Assembly: GCF_000812565.1 (NCBI RefSeq)
Contig: NZ_JTAM01000013.1
Coordinates: forward strand, 62,001 to 126,000
Direction of reading: 5' to 3'
Length of the DNA stretch: 64,000 nt
Source: Flammeovirga sp. OC4
Lineage (GTDB): Bacteria > Bacteroidota > Bacteroidia > Cytophagales > Flammeovirgaceae
Shown here piece by piece: positions 17,031-26,261 of the stretch. Numbering within the stretch: the stretch's first letter is position 1; the number at the start of each line of letters is the position of its first letter. The notes below the pieces were generated by a model that ran no database searches, was not told the DNA's origin, and saw only the letters and a program-made list of their open reading frames with translations. The position numbers and the translations under genes are program-made.

Positions 17031-19525
17031 GGCAAGGAATATAAAATTTTACAATGTAGATTCATAAAATTAAGATTTTGAAGTCCGTCTTGCCTTAAGT
17101 ATTGTATAGTTGGAGAAATTACCAATCTTCTTTTAACTATGTAGGAATTTATTTTCCCTTTGATAGAGATACTATTCATCTCATCTGTATCATTTGCATT
17201 CTGGAATAAGGTCTTGTTGTAGTGAATTGTGCTTTCAAAATTATACCATCGTTTTTTATAAGTGCTACTGATCTTGAAGATGGAAAGATAGCGATTGGTG
17301 TCACTATGATACTCCTCATCGTCTATCGTTTTATTTAATTGACCATTTCGAATATTCCCAAGTTCAAGACTCATTTGAATAGGGTGATTGGTGAAATTTT
17401 TATCAAAACTGAGTACTGACATTAACAATGAGTTGGAATTTTGATTTTTTTGTACCTCAATGATTGGGAAATTTTCAGAGAAAAAATTATCACTGTTGTA
17501 AATGAGACCGTATACAGAGGCAGCCGAAACAATCAAACCTATTTTATAAAAGTTACGGTAGAGGTGAGCTTCAAAGTTATATTCTAATTGAGGTTGATAT
17601 TGATCAAAATTAGGAGGGTTTAATATTTGATTATAAGCAATTAATCGCTTACCGTTTGTGAGTGTTGTTAATTCAAAGTTGCTGACTTGCTGTTTAGAGA
17701 CCAAATCACAATCTATATTAAAAGGTAATCTGAAATTGATTTTGCTATTGTATTCAAAAAAAGGAATTGTTTTATCATCATATTGCACAACACTATATCC
17801 AGGCTCAAATTTCAATTTAATTCCATTCCATCTTTTGTTGAAATTGATGAAAAAGGTATTTTTTTGAAAATTACCTTTATTCCCTCCGGAGAAATCCTCT
17901 GAAGAACTAATTAGATTTGTGGTGTTGGATTTATTGAAAAATAAATAACCAAGTTTAATACTTCCTTTCTTAAAGCGTTTATTAATGGCTACTTGAGCAA
18001 CAAAAAAAGGATTTTCGGAAAGATCATTTTGTGTGAAATCTTGAAGATAATCAGGGAAAAAAGTATCATTATTTTTGTTTGAAATTTTTAGTTCATTTTT
18101 CACAAAAGATTGATGGATTTTCACTTGCAGTCCTATCTTTTTTGGAAAAAGTTTTTCATATAAAAGGTTCCCGTAAAGTCCTATTTTGTTTTTTTCTTTC
18201 AAGTAATTATAGTCAAATTGGTTTTGCTCATACAACTGTTGGTATTGATGATCATTTCTTCCTTGATCATACTCAAGGTTCATGTCAATTTTCAATTTTT
18301 GCTTTTTTTGATTGAAACGGTATTCAATCTTATTGATAGAGGTGAAGAGTTCTTTTTGTTCTTTTTGGGTAAGTGAATTGACAGTTCCTTCTTGAAGAAT
18401 ATATTGTTCACTGATAAATTGATCTTTGTTGTTTTTTAATTCAGAAAAAGAACCAATAAATAGTGAGCTATTTTTGGATATTTTCTTTTTAAAAGCGAAA
18501 CCACCAATAGTATTTTCTCTGCGGTAAAAGATATTATTTAGGCCATAGAAATCTTCATTAAAGGTTTCTCTACCGATCAAATCGTCAAATTGTATAGGAG
18601 TTGAAAACATTTTATTTTGAGCTTCCTGACCAATATTCTTTATTTGTTCAAGTGAGATAGCCTGTTCTCCAAAATTATTTCGTTCTGAAAAAACTTGGAT
18701 TGCATAACCTTTATTCGGTACTGAAAACAAATTGACTAATCCACCAATCGGGATTTCATTTTCAATTTTACCTGTTTCAAAGCCAACTTTACCAAACAAC
18801 CCCAAATCCACATTTTTTTTCAATGAAATATCAATTATTACTAGTTTTTCATCGTCCACAATACTGTTTTTCATCGCAGTATTTTTCTCATCAAGCCGGA
18901 TTTGAATTTTATCGACATCATTAGGGTTAATAGACCTTGTAATTAAAGCACTGCCATAATCACTTACCTCTTGTCCGTTGATTAAAATCTTTTGAACTTT
19001 CTGATTCTTAACAGTTATTTCTCCGTTCTTATCAATACTGAGGTCGCCTACTCTTGAAAGAGTATTTTCTAAATGTTCATCCGTTTCCTCTTTATAATAG
19101 TCGGTATTGATAGTAATAGAATCTTTACCGTATTTAATGGGAGATTTTTGAGCAGAAATATTGACTTCCTCTAATTTTTTAACCTTTTCACTCAATACAA
19201 AAAGTAGTGTTTTTTGCTGTTTTAGAGTATTTGGGTTGATGGTTTGGGGCAAACATTTATAAAAATGACTATTTACATGTAATTGAATAGAATCACAAGG
19301 TAAGTACACTGATATGTCTATTACAGTCGTACCATTTTCATCTGTTTTTACAAAGTAATTTAAGGAATCTTGTGTGTGATAAACTTTCATCTCGAAAGTA
19401 ATACTAGGAATAGATTGTTTTGTAGCATGATCTATTGTTTTAAGCTCTATTTTTTGTGCGTAGGAGTGAAGAGTTAGTAAAAAAAAGCTCATAAAAATGA
19501 GCTTTAATTGTAAAAAATTAAACAT
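16988..19525 (-). CDS. outer-membrane beta-barrel protein (TonB-receptor-like, no TonB box seen), frameshifted near the 3' end
   Basis: A large outer-membrane protein of the kind that accompanies GLPGLI proteins. Signal peptide (MFNFLQLKLIFMSFFLLTLHSYAQ), a beta-sandwich domain (about 25-125), a plug-like region with VKKLEEVNISAQKSPIKYGKDSITI and QKILINGQEVSDYG, then a barrel of many amphipathic strands. I chose the ATG at 19525, 8 nt after the upstream stop; a longer frame to 19621 would overlap that gene. The main frame stops at 16988, but the last barrel strands lie in another frame (see tail at 16881). The ligand is unknown. Confidence 0.8.
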   Translation of the reverse strand: MFNFLQLKLIFMSFFLLTLHSYAQKIELKTIDHATKQSIPSITFEMKVYHTQDSLNYFVKTDENGTTVIDISVYLPCDSIQLHVNSHFYKCLPQTINPNTLKQQKTLLFVLSEKVKKLEEVNISAQKSPIKYGKDSITINTDYYKEETDEHLENTLSRVGDLSIDKNGEITVKNQKVQKILINGQEVSDYGSALITRSINPNDVDKIQIRLDEKNTAMKNSIVDDEKLVIIDISLKKNVDLGLFGKVGFETGKIENEIPIGGLVNLFSVPNKGYAIQVFSERNNFGEQAISLEQIKNIGQEAQNKMFSTPIQFDDLIGRETFNEDFYGLNNIFYRRENTIGGFAFKKKISKNSSLFIGSFSELKNNKDQFISEQYILQEGTVNSLTQKEQKELFTSINKIEYRFNQKKQKLKIDMNLEYDQGRNDHQYQQLYEQNQFDYNYLKEKNKIGLYGNLLYEKLFPKKIGLQVKIHQSFVKNELKISNKNNDTFFPDYLQDFTQNDLSENPFFVAQVAINKRFKKGSIKLGYLFFNKSNTTNLISSSEDFSGGNKGNFQKNTFFINFNKRWNGIKLKFEPGYSVVQYDDKTIPFFEYNSKINFRLPFNIDCDLVSKQQVSNFELTTLTNGKRLIAYNQILNPPNFDQYQPQLEYNFEAHLYRNFYKIGLIVSAASVYGLIYNSDNFFSENFPIIEVQKNQNSNSLLMSVLSFDKNFTNHPIQMSLELGNIRNGQLNKTIDDEEYHSDTNRYLSIFKISSTYKKRWYNFESTIHYNKTLFQNANDTDEMNSISIKGKINSYIVKRRLVISPTIQYLRQDGLQNLNFMNLHCKILYSLPKSTPIFILKSIIF

Positions 19526-19532
19526 TTCCCTT

Positions 19533-20249
19533 TTATTTACTTTGTGAAAGTTGAGGATATTGAAGTTGTTTTTGTTTCTTTCTCCAACCTTTTTTATACC
19601 ATTTCCCAGAATAAATAGCATCCATAGTAATCTTTATAGGATATTTAGGAAGTTGTACAGTTGGTTCTTTTATTTTAGTGACGGTGATGGCTTCTAACGA
19701 TTCTTCTATGTTGGAGAATTCCACTTTTAAAACAACACCGGGAAGACCAACAAATTCGGTAGGGCCATATTGATAAGGAAGATCAGGTGTATACCAAGCA
19801 TAAACATACTCTATAAAACCATCCATACCATTTGGGTATAAAAAAGCATTTGTATCTTCAGGTGCTTTTGCGATTGCTTTGTATGCTTTATAGCCAGCAA
19901 TTGTTTGAGTTTCCTCTGTGATTTCCCATTTGTAGATTGGTACTTTTTTTTCTAAAACTGTAGTGTCGGTTTCTAAAACAGAATAATTTTTAAAGATTCC
20001 TTCATCCACGGTATTAAAAGTGTATTTTTCAGGTATTTCTACCTCCCATTTTCCTGTTTTATTTTCAAAGTATTCACTTTTGTAGATGCAAATAGAACTT
20101 TTATTAGAAAATTCTAGTGAATACTCTTGCTCTAATCCTTGGTATAGTTCATTTGCTGAAGAGAATTCATAAGTAACTCTATAATATTGCTGTGCTTGTG
20201 AGAATCTTACAACAAACAGTAATGCAAAGATTAATATTGTTTTAGCCAT
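19533..20249 (-). CDS. GLPGLI family secreted protein
   Basis: A 238-residue exported protein: signal peptide ending near AQA/QQ (about 1-20), then a beta-rich body containing the family motif as EFVGLPGVVLKVEF and the typical AYKAIAKAP and YAWYTPDLPYQYGP blocks. GLPGLI proteins are a Bacteroidota family, usually encoded beside a TonB-receptor-like barrel, as here (8 nt apart). The role is unknown; a periplasmic or surface partner of the barrel is a reasonable guess. Confidence 0.9.
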   Translation of the reverse strand: MAKTILIFALLFVVRFSQAQQYYRVTYEFSSANELYQGLEQEYSLEFSNKSSICIYKSEYFENKTGKWEVEIPEKYTFNTVDEGIFKNYSVLETDTTVLEKKVPIYKWEITEETQTIAGYKAYKAIAKAPEDTNAFLYPNGMDGFIEYVYAWYTPDLPYQYGPTEFVGLPGVVLKVEFSNIEESLEAITVTKIKEPTVQLPKYPIKITMDAIYSGKWYKKGWRKKQKQLQYPQLSQSK

Positions 20250-20744
20250 ATTAGTTAGTGTGTTGAAATTTATATTTTTTCTTACATGTTTTTAATAAAA
20301 AGAAATAGTAAGTATAAAGTTAAACTAGAAAGAAGGTATTTATATTTTGAAATTCATAATTAAAATCTCTTCTCTTAAATGGGATTTAGTTTTACTTTTT
20401 ATACTCGAAATATAGATTTAAAGTATTTCCCTTCAAGTATATTTAAGTTTTTGAGAAGAGTAAGAGAACGAACTAGTTTAATATTAAAAATCTTCTCATT
20501 ATCTATATATTGTAACTTTTTTGATTAATCTTAATTTTAAAAACTTGAAAATCAGTAAGAAAATGGAGTGGTTGTTTTGCTGAGGCTGTCCCTTAATTGT
20601 AGAGACAGCCTCTTTTAATACATGATTATTATTTGAAAGCGTATTCAAATAAAGACCAGACCATAGATATGTCAAGTTCTTTAATGAGACAGCTTCTCTC
20701 ATAAGTTGACATATCATTTAAGAAAATACCATGTATTATTGAAC
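20250..20744. other. AT-rich non-coding region with a hairpin
   Basis: About 500 bp without a convincing gene. A minus-strand open frame (20499-20717) has no coding character. A hairpin with arms GAGGCTGTC and GACAGCCTC (20581-20612) is followed by T's on the plus strand; the same stem recurs after prfB and asnS. The promoter of the GLPGLI-barrel pair should lie just upstream of 20249. Confidence 0.4.
20581..20617. terminator. terminator-like hairpin
   Basis: A 9-bp perfect stem GAGGCTGTC / GACAGCCTC with a 14-nt loop and TTTT on the plus-strand side. No plus-strand gene ends here; on the minus strand it lies about 130 nt after the broken small peptide gene but lacks a U tract in that direction. 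Confidence 0.4.
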
Positions 20745-20943
20745 TTACTCACGTAATTTGGAACAACTGTAAACCCAACAAATATGTTTATTTCCATTGC
20801 TGTCAAATGATTTACAATACAATCCATCATCATAGTTAGCATTTGATTTTTTTTTCAACTTCTGCATTAGAAATTGAAAAAAGAGAGACGAGAAGAGTGA
20901 TGATTACTCCAGTAAAAAACGAAGTTTTTAATTTAGAATTCAT
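20745..20943 (-). pseudogene. small secreted Cys-containing peptide gene, broken in an A9 tract
   Basis: The frame starts at ATG 20943 with a clean signal peptide (MNSKLKTSFFTGVIITLL, then VSLFSISNA) and stops after 35 codons just past an A9 run (plus-strand T9 at 20847-20855). With one A fewer the frame continues for about 33 residues, including NYDDGLYCKSFDSNGN and HICWVYSCSKLRE, to a stop at 20745. The continuation has a plausible mature-peptide composition with three cysteines. I do not recognise a named family. It may be a pseudogene, a slippage-regulated gene or a base error. Confidence 0.5.
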
Positions 20944-21239
20944 AATTGATTTTAATAAAAAAATTAAATTAGTTAGGAAACAGTTACTGTTTTAGTTTTT
21001 AAAGTACTTCGTGAACAATGATCTGAGTTATGTAAATAAAAGACAAAAAAAGTAACATTTAAAAATTAAAACAATGATAATTTTTATAAAATATCTTTAT
21101 ATAGTTCAACTTTTTAGATATGTAATAAATGTACATTCTTGTATATGATAAGGGGTGAATTGGTATATTTTGTAATTTTTGAATAATAAAAACTCTCCTA
21201 AAATAGACGTTTTTGGAAATATTCGAAGGAATGAATTTC
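20944..21239. other. AT-rich spacer upstream of the small peptide gene
   Basis: Just under 300 bp, very A/T-rich, without an open frame or recognisable RNA. It should hold the promoter for the broken small peptide gene on the minus strand. Confidence 0.35.
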
Positions 21240-21245
21240 TAAAAA

Positions 21246-21276
21246 AGAGGCTGTCTTTTAATAAAAACAGCCTCCA
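21246..21276 (-). terminator. intrinsic terminator after prfB
   Basis: A stem GAGGCTGTCTTTTAAT / ATAAAAACAGCCTC with a small internal mismatch; on the minus strand it is followed by U's (A run at 21240-21246). It lies 25 nt after the prfB stop. Confidence 0.75.
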
Positions 21277-21300
21277 TTTATGTTCTAATAAAATTGTATT

Positions 21301-22374
21301 TTAATTCTGCATCAAAAATGCTTTGATGAAATCATCCAAATCACCGTCCAATACTTTTTGAACATCAGTTTTTTCAACTCCTGTTCTAATATCTTTTACG
21401 AGCTTATAAGGATGCATGGTGTAGTTTCGGATCTGAGACCCAAAGTCAACTCTTTTCTTAGAGTTTTCCACTTTAGCTTTCTCAGCATTTCTCTTCTCTA
21501 CTTCCTGTTGATACAATCTTGATTTCAACATTTTAATTGCTTTCTCCTTGTTTTGTAACTGAGAACGCTCTTGTTGACATTCGACTATAATTCCTGAGGT
21601 GTGACGTAAACGAACTGCAGTTTCTACTTTGTTTACATTTTGACCGCCAGCACCACCTGATCGGAAGGTTTCCCATGTAATATCAGCTGGGTTTACTTCA
21701 ATTTCAATAGAATCATCTACCACTGGGTAAACGAAAACAGATCCAAAAGTGGTGTGTCTTTTTCCACTTGAGTCAAATGGACTCAAACGAACCATTCTAT
21801 GAACTCCAATTTCAGATTGTAGATAACCGTAAGCGAAATCGCCTTCGAATTCGAGTGTAGCTTGTTTGAAACCAACAACATCCCCTTCGTTGGTGTTGAC
21901 TACTTTTACTTTATAACCGTGAGACTCCCCCCACATTTTATACATTCTGAAAAGCATTTCTACCCAATCATTGGATTCAGTACCGCCTGCACCCGAGTTG
22001 ATTTCCATCATGGCACTGAGACTGTCTTCTTCATTACTCAACATCTTTTGTAATTCCAAAGCCTCAATAGCCTCTTCGGTTTTCTTTCCTTCAGCATTCA
22101 ACTCTTCCTCATCAACATCACCAGCTTCAAAAAACTCAAACAAGGTTTCAAGATCTTCCAATAATGAACTGATTTCATCAAACTTATCGACCCAAGATTT
22201 CAATCCTTTGATTTCTTTTAGCAAAACTTCAGCTTTTTTAGGGTCATCCCAAAAGCCAGGGGCGGTAGTTTCAGCTTCTTTGCTTTCTATTTCTTTCTTT
22301 TTTGAAGATATATCAAGGTATCCATCTAGTGCATTGACACGAGTTTTTAACTCTTTCAGCTGAGATGTGTTCAT
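21301..22374 (-). CDS. prfB: peptide chain release factor 2, no programmed frameshift
   Basis: RF2, 357 residues, ends translation at UGA and UAA. The stop-codon-reading tripeptide SPF lies in RLSPFDSSGKRH and the catalytic GGQ in RSGGAGGQNVNKVE. Residues 1-110 form the helical domain. In most bacteria the gene is split by an in-frame UGA at about codon 25 that RF2 levels regulate; here codons 20-21 read CTT GAT (Leu-Asp) directly and the gene is one continuous frame. Confidence 0.95.
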   Translation of the reverse strand: MNTSQLKELKTRVNALDGYLDISSKKKEIESKEAETTAPGFWDDPKKAEVLLKEIKGLKSWVDKFDEISSLLEDLETLFEFFEAGDVDEEELNAEGKKTEEAIEALELQKMLSNEEDSLSAMMEINSGAGGTESNDWVEMLFRMYKMWGESHGYKVKVVNTNEGDVVGFKQATLEFEGDFAYGYLQSEIGVHRMVRLSPFDSSGKRHTTFGSVFVYPVVDDSIEIEVNPADITWETFRSGGAGGQNVNKVETAVRLRHTSGIIVECQQERSQLQNKEKAIKMLKSRLYQQEVEKRNAEKAKVENSKKRVDFGSQIRNYTMHPYKLVKDIRTGVEKTDVQKVLDGDLDDFIKAFLMQN

Positions 22375-22589
22375 ATTAAAATTCTTACTTTATCTAAAAA
22401 CTTGAAACTAATTAAGTCAAGTCTTTTATCTATTAAAGCCCAAATATAGGAGATTTTTTTGAGCTTAACTTGTGTTCTAGTGTATTTAGAATTGGTGAAA
22501 GAGCATAATTTTAAAGAATTTTAATACTTTTTTTTCATCAAAAAGGACGTATTGTGTGTCACGAATAATGCACGGCAATTCTAATTAAT

Positions 22590-22597
22590 TAAATTTG
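22590..22597 (+). promoter_or_regulatory. putative -7 element just upstream of the SurA-like lipoprotein gene
   Basis: TAAATTTG fits TAnnTTTG and ends 5 nt before the ATG at 22603, so transcription would begin at or inside the start codon (leaderless). No TTG lies at the right distance upstream, so the call is weak. Confidence 0.3.
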
Positions 22598-22602
22598 CCA
22601 CT

Positions 22603-23511
22603 ATGATTAAGAAAAACTTCTACATATTTAGCTTGATGGGCTTGCTTTTGATGACAGCTTCTTGTGATCAAGTCAAAAAAACATTTTCAAAAGTAATAGA
22701 GGAAGAGAATATTCAAAATTCTAGAATCCCTTTGGCTAGAGTGAATGATAAAGTGTTATATGATACTGAATTGAAGAATTTATTTACAGATAGAATGTCT
22801 CGTAAAGATTCCATCAATATCAGAGATAGATATATTAATACTTGGGTCCGAAAAGTGATTACTTTGGAAAGGGCAGCTTCTCAGGTGAATGTGGAGAAAT
22901 TGGATTTGGATAGGAGATTGGAGGAATATAAGTTCCAACTGATCATGCACGAATATGAGAGAGAATATATTACTTCTCATCTTGATACGATAGTCACTGA
23001 TGAACAAGTGAAGTCTTATTACCTTCAAAATTCGGAGGACTTTATTTTGAAAACAAACATTGTAAGAGGTTCTTTTTTGAGGTATCCTAATTCAGCTCCT
23101 GAATTGAAGAAAGTGAAGGATTGGGTGAAAAGTAAAAAAGTGAAAGATAAAGAAAAATTAAGATCTTCTGCTTTTGCTTATGCAGATTTTGTACATTTGG
23201 AAGATTCGGTGTGGTTAGATTTGGATGAACTTCTCTTCGGTACTCCATTTATGAACTCCCAGTCTGAGGTGACCAATTTGCTGAAAAGAGATAAATTGTG
23301 GGAAGCAAGTGATGAATCCAATACTTATATCTATAAAATTGATGATTATAAGATCGTGGATCAAACACCTCCTTTACAGTTTGTATCAAAACAAGTGAAG
23401 AATGTGATCTTAGGAAAAAGAAAATTGAAGCTTCGTAGTGAGTTGGAAAGTCAATTGTATGATGAAGCTACAAAAAATAATGAATATGAGATTTTTGTCT
23501 CAGAAGAATAA
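22603..23511 (+). CDS. SurA-like periplasmic lipoprotein without a PPIase domain
   Basis: A 302-residue lipoprotein: signal peptide with lipobox TASC (Cys21). The mature part starts with a SurA/PpiC N-terminal helical domain (LARVNDKVLYDTELKNLF, about 44-61) and keeps the C-terminal returning helices, but the parvulin domain between them is short and lacks the family's GG.LG and H.I motifs. It lies 42 nt upstream of surA and probably works with it in folding outer-membrane proteins. Confidence 0.75.
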   Translation: MIKKNFYIFSLMGLLLMTASCDQVKKTFSKVIEEENIQNSRIPLARVNDKVLYDTELKNLFTDRMSRKDSINIRDRYINTWVRKVITLERAASQVNVEKLDLDRRLEEYKFQLIMHEYEREYITSHLDTIVTDEQVKSYYLQNSEDFILKTNIVRGSFLRYPNSAPELKKVKDWVKSKKVKDKEKLRSSAFAYADFVHLEDSVWLDLDELLFGTPFMNSQSEVTNLLKRDKLWEASDESNTYIYKIDDYKIVDQTPPLQFVSKQVKNVILGKRKLKLRSELESQLYDEATKNNEYEIFVSEE

Positions 23512-23553
23512 ACGCTAAACAGAAAATACTTTAAATAGAAGTATAGAGTCAAT

Positions 23554-24903
23554 ATGAATCAACGTACTTACACCTTAATAGGAATTTTATTCCTTTTTGC
23601 ATCATCTCTATTCGCACAAGACGATGCTGTACCGGTCGATAAAATCATAGCCAAAGTAGATAATAACATCATTTTATTGTCTGAAGTTGAAGCGGGCTAT
23701 CAACAAATGCTTGCTAATGGACAATATCCTCAAGATAAAAAAGCAGCAAAATGTGATATCCTAAAGGGGTTGATCGTGAATAAAATCATGTATGCAAAAG
23801 CTCAAATTGACTCCATTGAAGTGGATGATGCAAGAGTGGCGGACGAATTAGAAAGACGTATGCAGTATTTTATTCTTCAAGCTGGTTCTCAAGAAAAATT
23901 AGAAAAGACATTAGGTAGTTCTGTAAACGACTTGAGAGATGATTTGAGAGATCAAGTAAAAGAACAAATGACTGTGCAGACGATGCAACAGCAAATCATT
24001 TCTGGTGTTACGATTACGCCAAAGCAAGTGAAAAAATATTTTGAGTCTATTCCTAAAGATAGTATTCCATTCCTATCTGCAGAAGTGAAAGTAGGTCAGA
24101 TTGTAAGAGAGCCTCAAGTATCAGAATCAGAGAAAGAAAAGGCAAGACAACAATTGTTGGACATTAAGAAAAGAATTCAAGACGGTGAGGATTTTGGTGT
24201 TTTAGCAAAGCAATATTCTCAAGATTATGGTTCAGCAAGAAAGGGTGGTGACCTTGGATGGCACGGTAGAGGTGAATTAGTACCAGAATTTGAAGAAATT
24301 GCTTTAACTGTAGAACCAAATGAAATAGCAGATCCTGTAGAGTCTGATTTCGGTTATCACTTAATTCAGTTGTTGGAGAGAAGAGGTGGTCGTTTCAGAG
24401 CAAGACATATTTTGATTAGACCAAAGTCAAATTACCAAGACGTCAAAGATGCGGTGGTCTTTTTGGACAGTATCCGTACCTTAATTGCTGAAACAGATAC
24501 ATTAGGTTTTGAAAAGGCAGTAAACCTTTATTCTGATGATCAACCTACACGTGCCAATGCAGGTTATTTCAAGAATAACGTAACAGGTAGTTCTTATATG
24601 GCAACAGACGAGTTAGATCCTGTAGTATTCTTTGCTATTGATACAATGAAAGTGGGTAATACTTCTAAACCATTAAAGTACCGTACGGAAGATGGTCAAG
24701 ATGCGGTGAGAATTATTTACTATTCTGATTATAAGCCTCCGCATTACGCGAACTTAAAAGATGATTATCAAAAGTTACAGCAGGCTACTTTGAATAGTCA
24801 GAAGAATGAGATCCTTGAAAAATGGATCAAGACAGCCAAAAATGATGTCTTCATTGAGATCGATCCAGAATATGAAGGATGTAATCTTCTAGAAGGGATA
24901 TAA
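23554..24903 (+). CDS. surA: SurA-type peptidylprolyl isomerase/chaperone
   Basis: A 449-residue periplasmic chaperone with a signal peptide (about 1-21). The N-terminal SurA domain begins VDKIIAKVDNNIILLSEVE. A first parvulin domain (about 180-275) is clear: AKQYSQDYGSARKGGDLGW and ESDFGYHLIQLLERR. A second (about 285-400) starts FRARHILIRP and is more divergent. SurA carries barrel proteins across the periplasm, which fits a genome rich in TonB receptors. It pairs with the lipoprotein upstream and ends in a terminator. Confidence 0.9.
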   Translation: MNQRTYTLIGILFLFASSLFAQDDAVPVDKIIAKVDNNIILLSEVEAGYQQMLANGQYPQDKKAAKCDILKGLIVNKIMYAKAQIDSIEVDDARVADELERRMQYFILQAGSQEKLEKTLGSSVNDLRDDLRDQVKEQMTVQTMQQQIISGVTITPKQVKKYFESIPKDSIPFLSAEVKVGQIVREPQVSESEKEKARQQLLDIKKRIQDGEDFGVLAKQYSQDYGSARKGGDLGWHGRGELVPEFEEIALTVEPNEIADPVESDFGYHLIQLLERRGGRFRARHILIRPKSNYQDVKDAVVFLDSIRTLIAETDTLGFEKAVNLYSDDQPTRANAGYFKNNVTGSSYMATDELDPVVFFAIDTMKVGNTSKPLKYRTEDGQDAVRIIYYSDYKPPHYANLKDDYQKLQQATLNSQKNEILEKWIKTAKNDVFIEIDPEYEGCNLLEGI

Positions 24904-25278
24904 AACAAGATATTGAATCTTATAACGAGAGGTATAATGATGATAATTATTATACCTCTTTTTTGTGAGTTTTACTTTTAAAACTTTGAAGTTGAGGATG
25001 AGTTTAAAGAAAAAGGGACAGGATCTATATCTTTGATAGAAGGAGAGGAGGCTTTTCATGGAATCTTTTTAGTTCCTTACATTTTTGAATGAATGCTCTT
25101 TTCTTTAGAATACATAATATTTTTGTTGTTATACTTCTAAATTCGTTCTTGATTTATTCCTCAAAAAAAACTAATTTCAATTGTCCTAAAATATAGGATG
25201 AATTGATAAGTGAATACTTCATTGATTTTTTACTTTGCTTTTAGCAAGCAATTAAGTCGCTAGAATAACAATTAAAAC
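24904..25278. other. intergenic region between surA and moxR
   Basis: After the surA terminator the remaining ~310 bp are A/T-rich with no coding frame. A promoter for the MoxR gene is expected in its right half; a TTACTTTG motif near 25231 resembles a -7 element one base short of consensus. Confidence 0.35.
24928..24966 (+). terminator. intrinsic terminator after surA
   Basis: The arms AGAGGTATAAT (24928-24938) and ATTATACCTCT (24949-24959) with a 10-nt loop, followed by a T run. Confidence 0.85.
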
Positions 25279-26253
25279 ATGACGTCAAAAATCACTTTTG
25301 GATCTGATAAAGAAGCAGCAGATGCATTACATAAAAAATATAATCAATTAAAAGAGGAAATTGGAAAGGTTGTCATTGGACAGGAAGATACCGTACATTT
25401 TGTATTGACGGCTATTTTTAGTCAAGGACATGCACTCTTACAAGGTGTGCCAGGTCTAGCCAAAACCCTTTTGATTAATACAGTTGCTCAAGCCTTAGAT
25501 TTGGATTTCAGCAGGATTCAATTCACTCCCGATTTGATGCCGTCAGATATTTTAGGAGCGGAAACAATGGATCAGGATCGTAAATTTAAATTCGTAAAAG
25601 GTCCTATTTTCTCTAATATTATTCTAGCGGATGAGATCAACCGTACTCCTCCAAAAACACAATCGGCGCTTTTGGAAGCGATGCAGGAATATAAGGTGAC
25701 AATTGCCAATCAAGAGTTTCAATTAGAGAAACCTTTCTTTGTATTAGCAACACAAAACCCTATTGAGCAAGAAGGTACATATCCATTGCCAGAAGCACAA
25801 TTAGACCGTTTCATGTTCAATATCATTTTGGATTATCCGTCATACGCAGATGAGGTAAATGTTGTGAAAACGACAACCAATGATGAAAAGAAAGTGGTAG
25901 AAAGAGTCATGGGAGCAGAAGAAATTTTATACTTCCAGCATTTGATTCGTAGAGTACCAATTGCAGATAATGTAGTGGAATACGCAGTGAAACTGGTGCA
26001 TAAAACACGTCCTAATTCAGAGTTAGCAGATGATTATACTAATAAGTTTGTGGATTGGGGAGCAGGACCAAGGGCATCACAGTACTTGGTAATTGCAGCA
26101 AAGTGTCATGCTATTTTATCCGGTAAATATTCTCCAGATATTGAAGACATAAAAGCTGTGGCAGTAAGTGTACTAAGGCACAGAGTAGTAAGGAACTTCA
26201 AAGCAGAAGCAGAAGGGATTACAATAGTAGATATTATTAAAAAACTTTTATAA
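25279..26253 (+). CDS. MoxR family AAA+ ATPase
   Basis: A 324-residue AAA+ ATPase of the MoxR/RavA group. Walker A is GVPGLAKT (about 56-63), Walker B ILADEINR (about 115-122), followed by the family block TPPKTQSALLEAMQE and sensor 1 in LATQNPIEQEGTYPLPEAQLDRF. MoxR proteins act as chaperones that insert cofactors or remodel VWA-domain partners. DUF58 and VWA genes usually follow; here a terminator follows at once, so its partners are encoded elsewhere. Confidence 0.95.
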   Translation: MTSKITFGSDKEAADALHKKYNQLKEEIGKVVIGQEDTVHFVLTAIFSQGHALLQGVPGLAKTLLINTVAQALDLDFSRIQFTPDLMPSDILGAETMDQDRKFKFVKGPIFSNIILADEINRTPPKTQSALLEAMQEYKVTIANQEFQLEKPFFVLATQNPIEQEGTYPLPEAQLDRFMFNIILDYPSYADEVNVVKTTTNDEKKVVERVMGAEEILYFQHLIRRVPIADNVVEYAVKLVHKTRPNSELADDYTNKFVDWGAGPRASQYLVIAAKCHAILSGKYSPDIEDIKAVAVSVLRHRVVRNFKAEAEGITIVDIIKKLL

Positions 26254-26261
26254 GTTTACAG

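Noticed and set aside
20499-20717. Minus-strand open frame of 72 codons
   Set aside because: It spans a terminator-like hairpin and has no signal peptide, domain or coding-like composition.
20650-20730. Possible transposase remnant (short frame with ERSCLIKELDISMVWSLFEY)
   Set aside because: Only 27 codons, no inverted repeats or target duplication, and no recognisable transposase motif.
25279-26253. MoxR considered as part of a MoxR-DUF58-VWA stress operon
   Set aside because: A terminator follows directly and no DUF58 or VWA gene is in the window.
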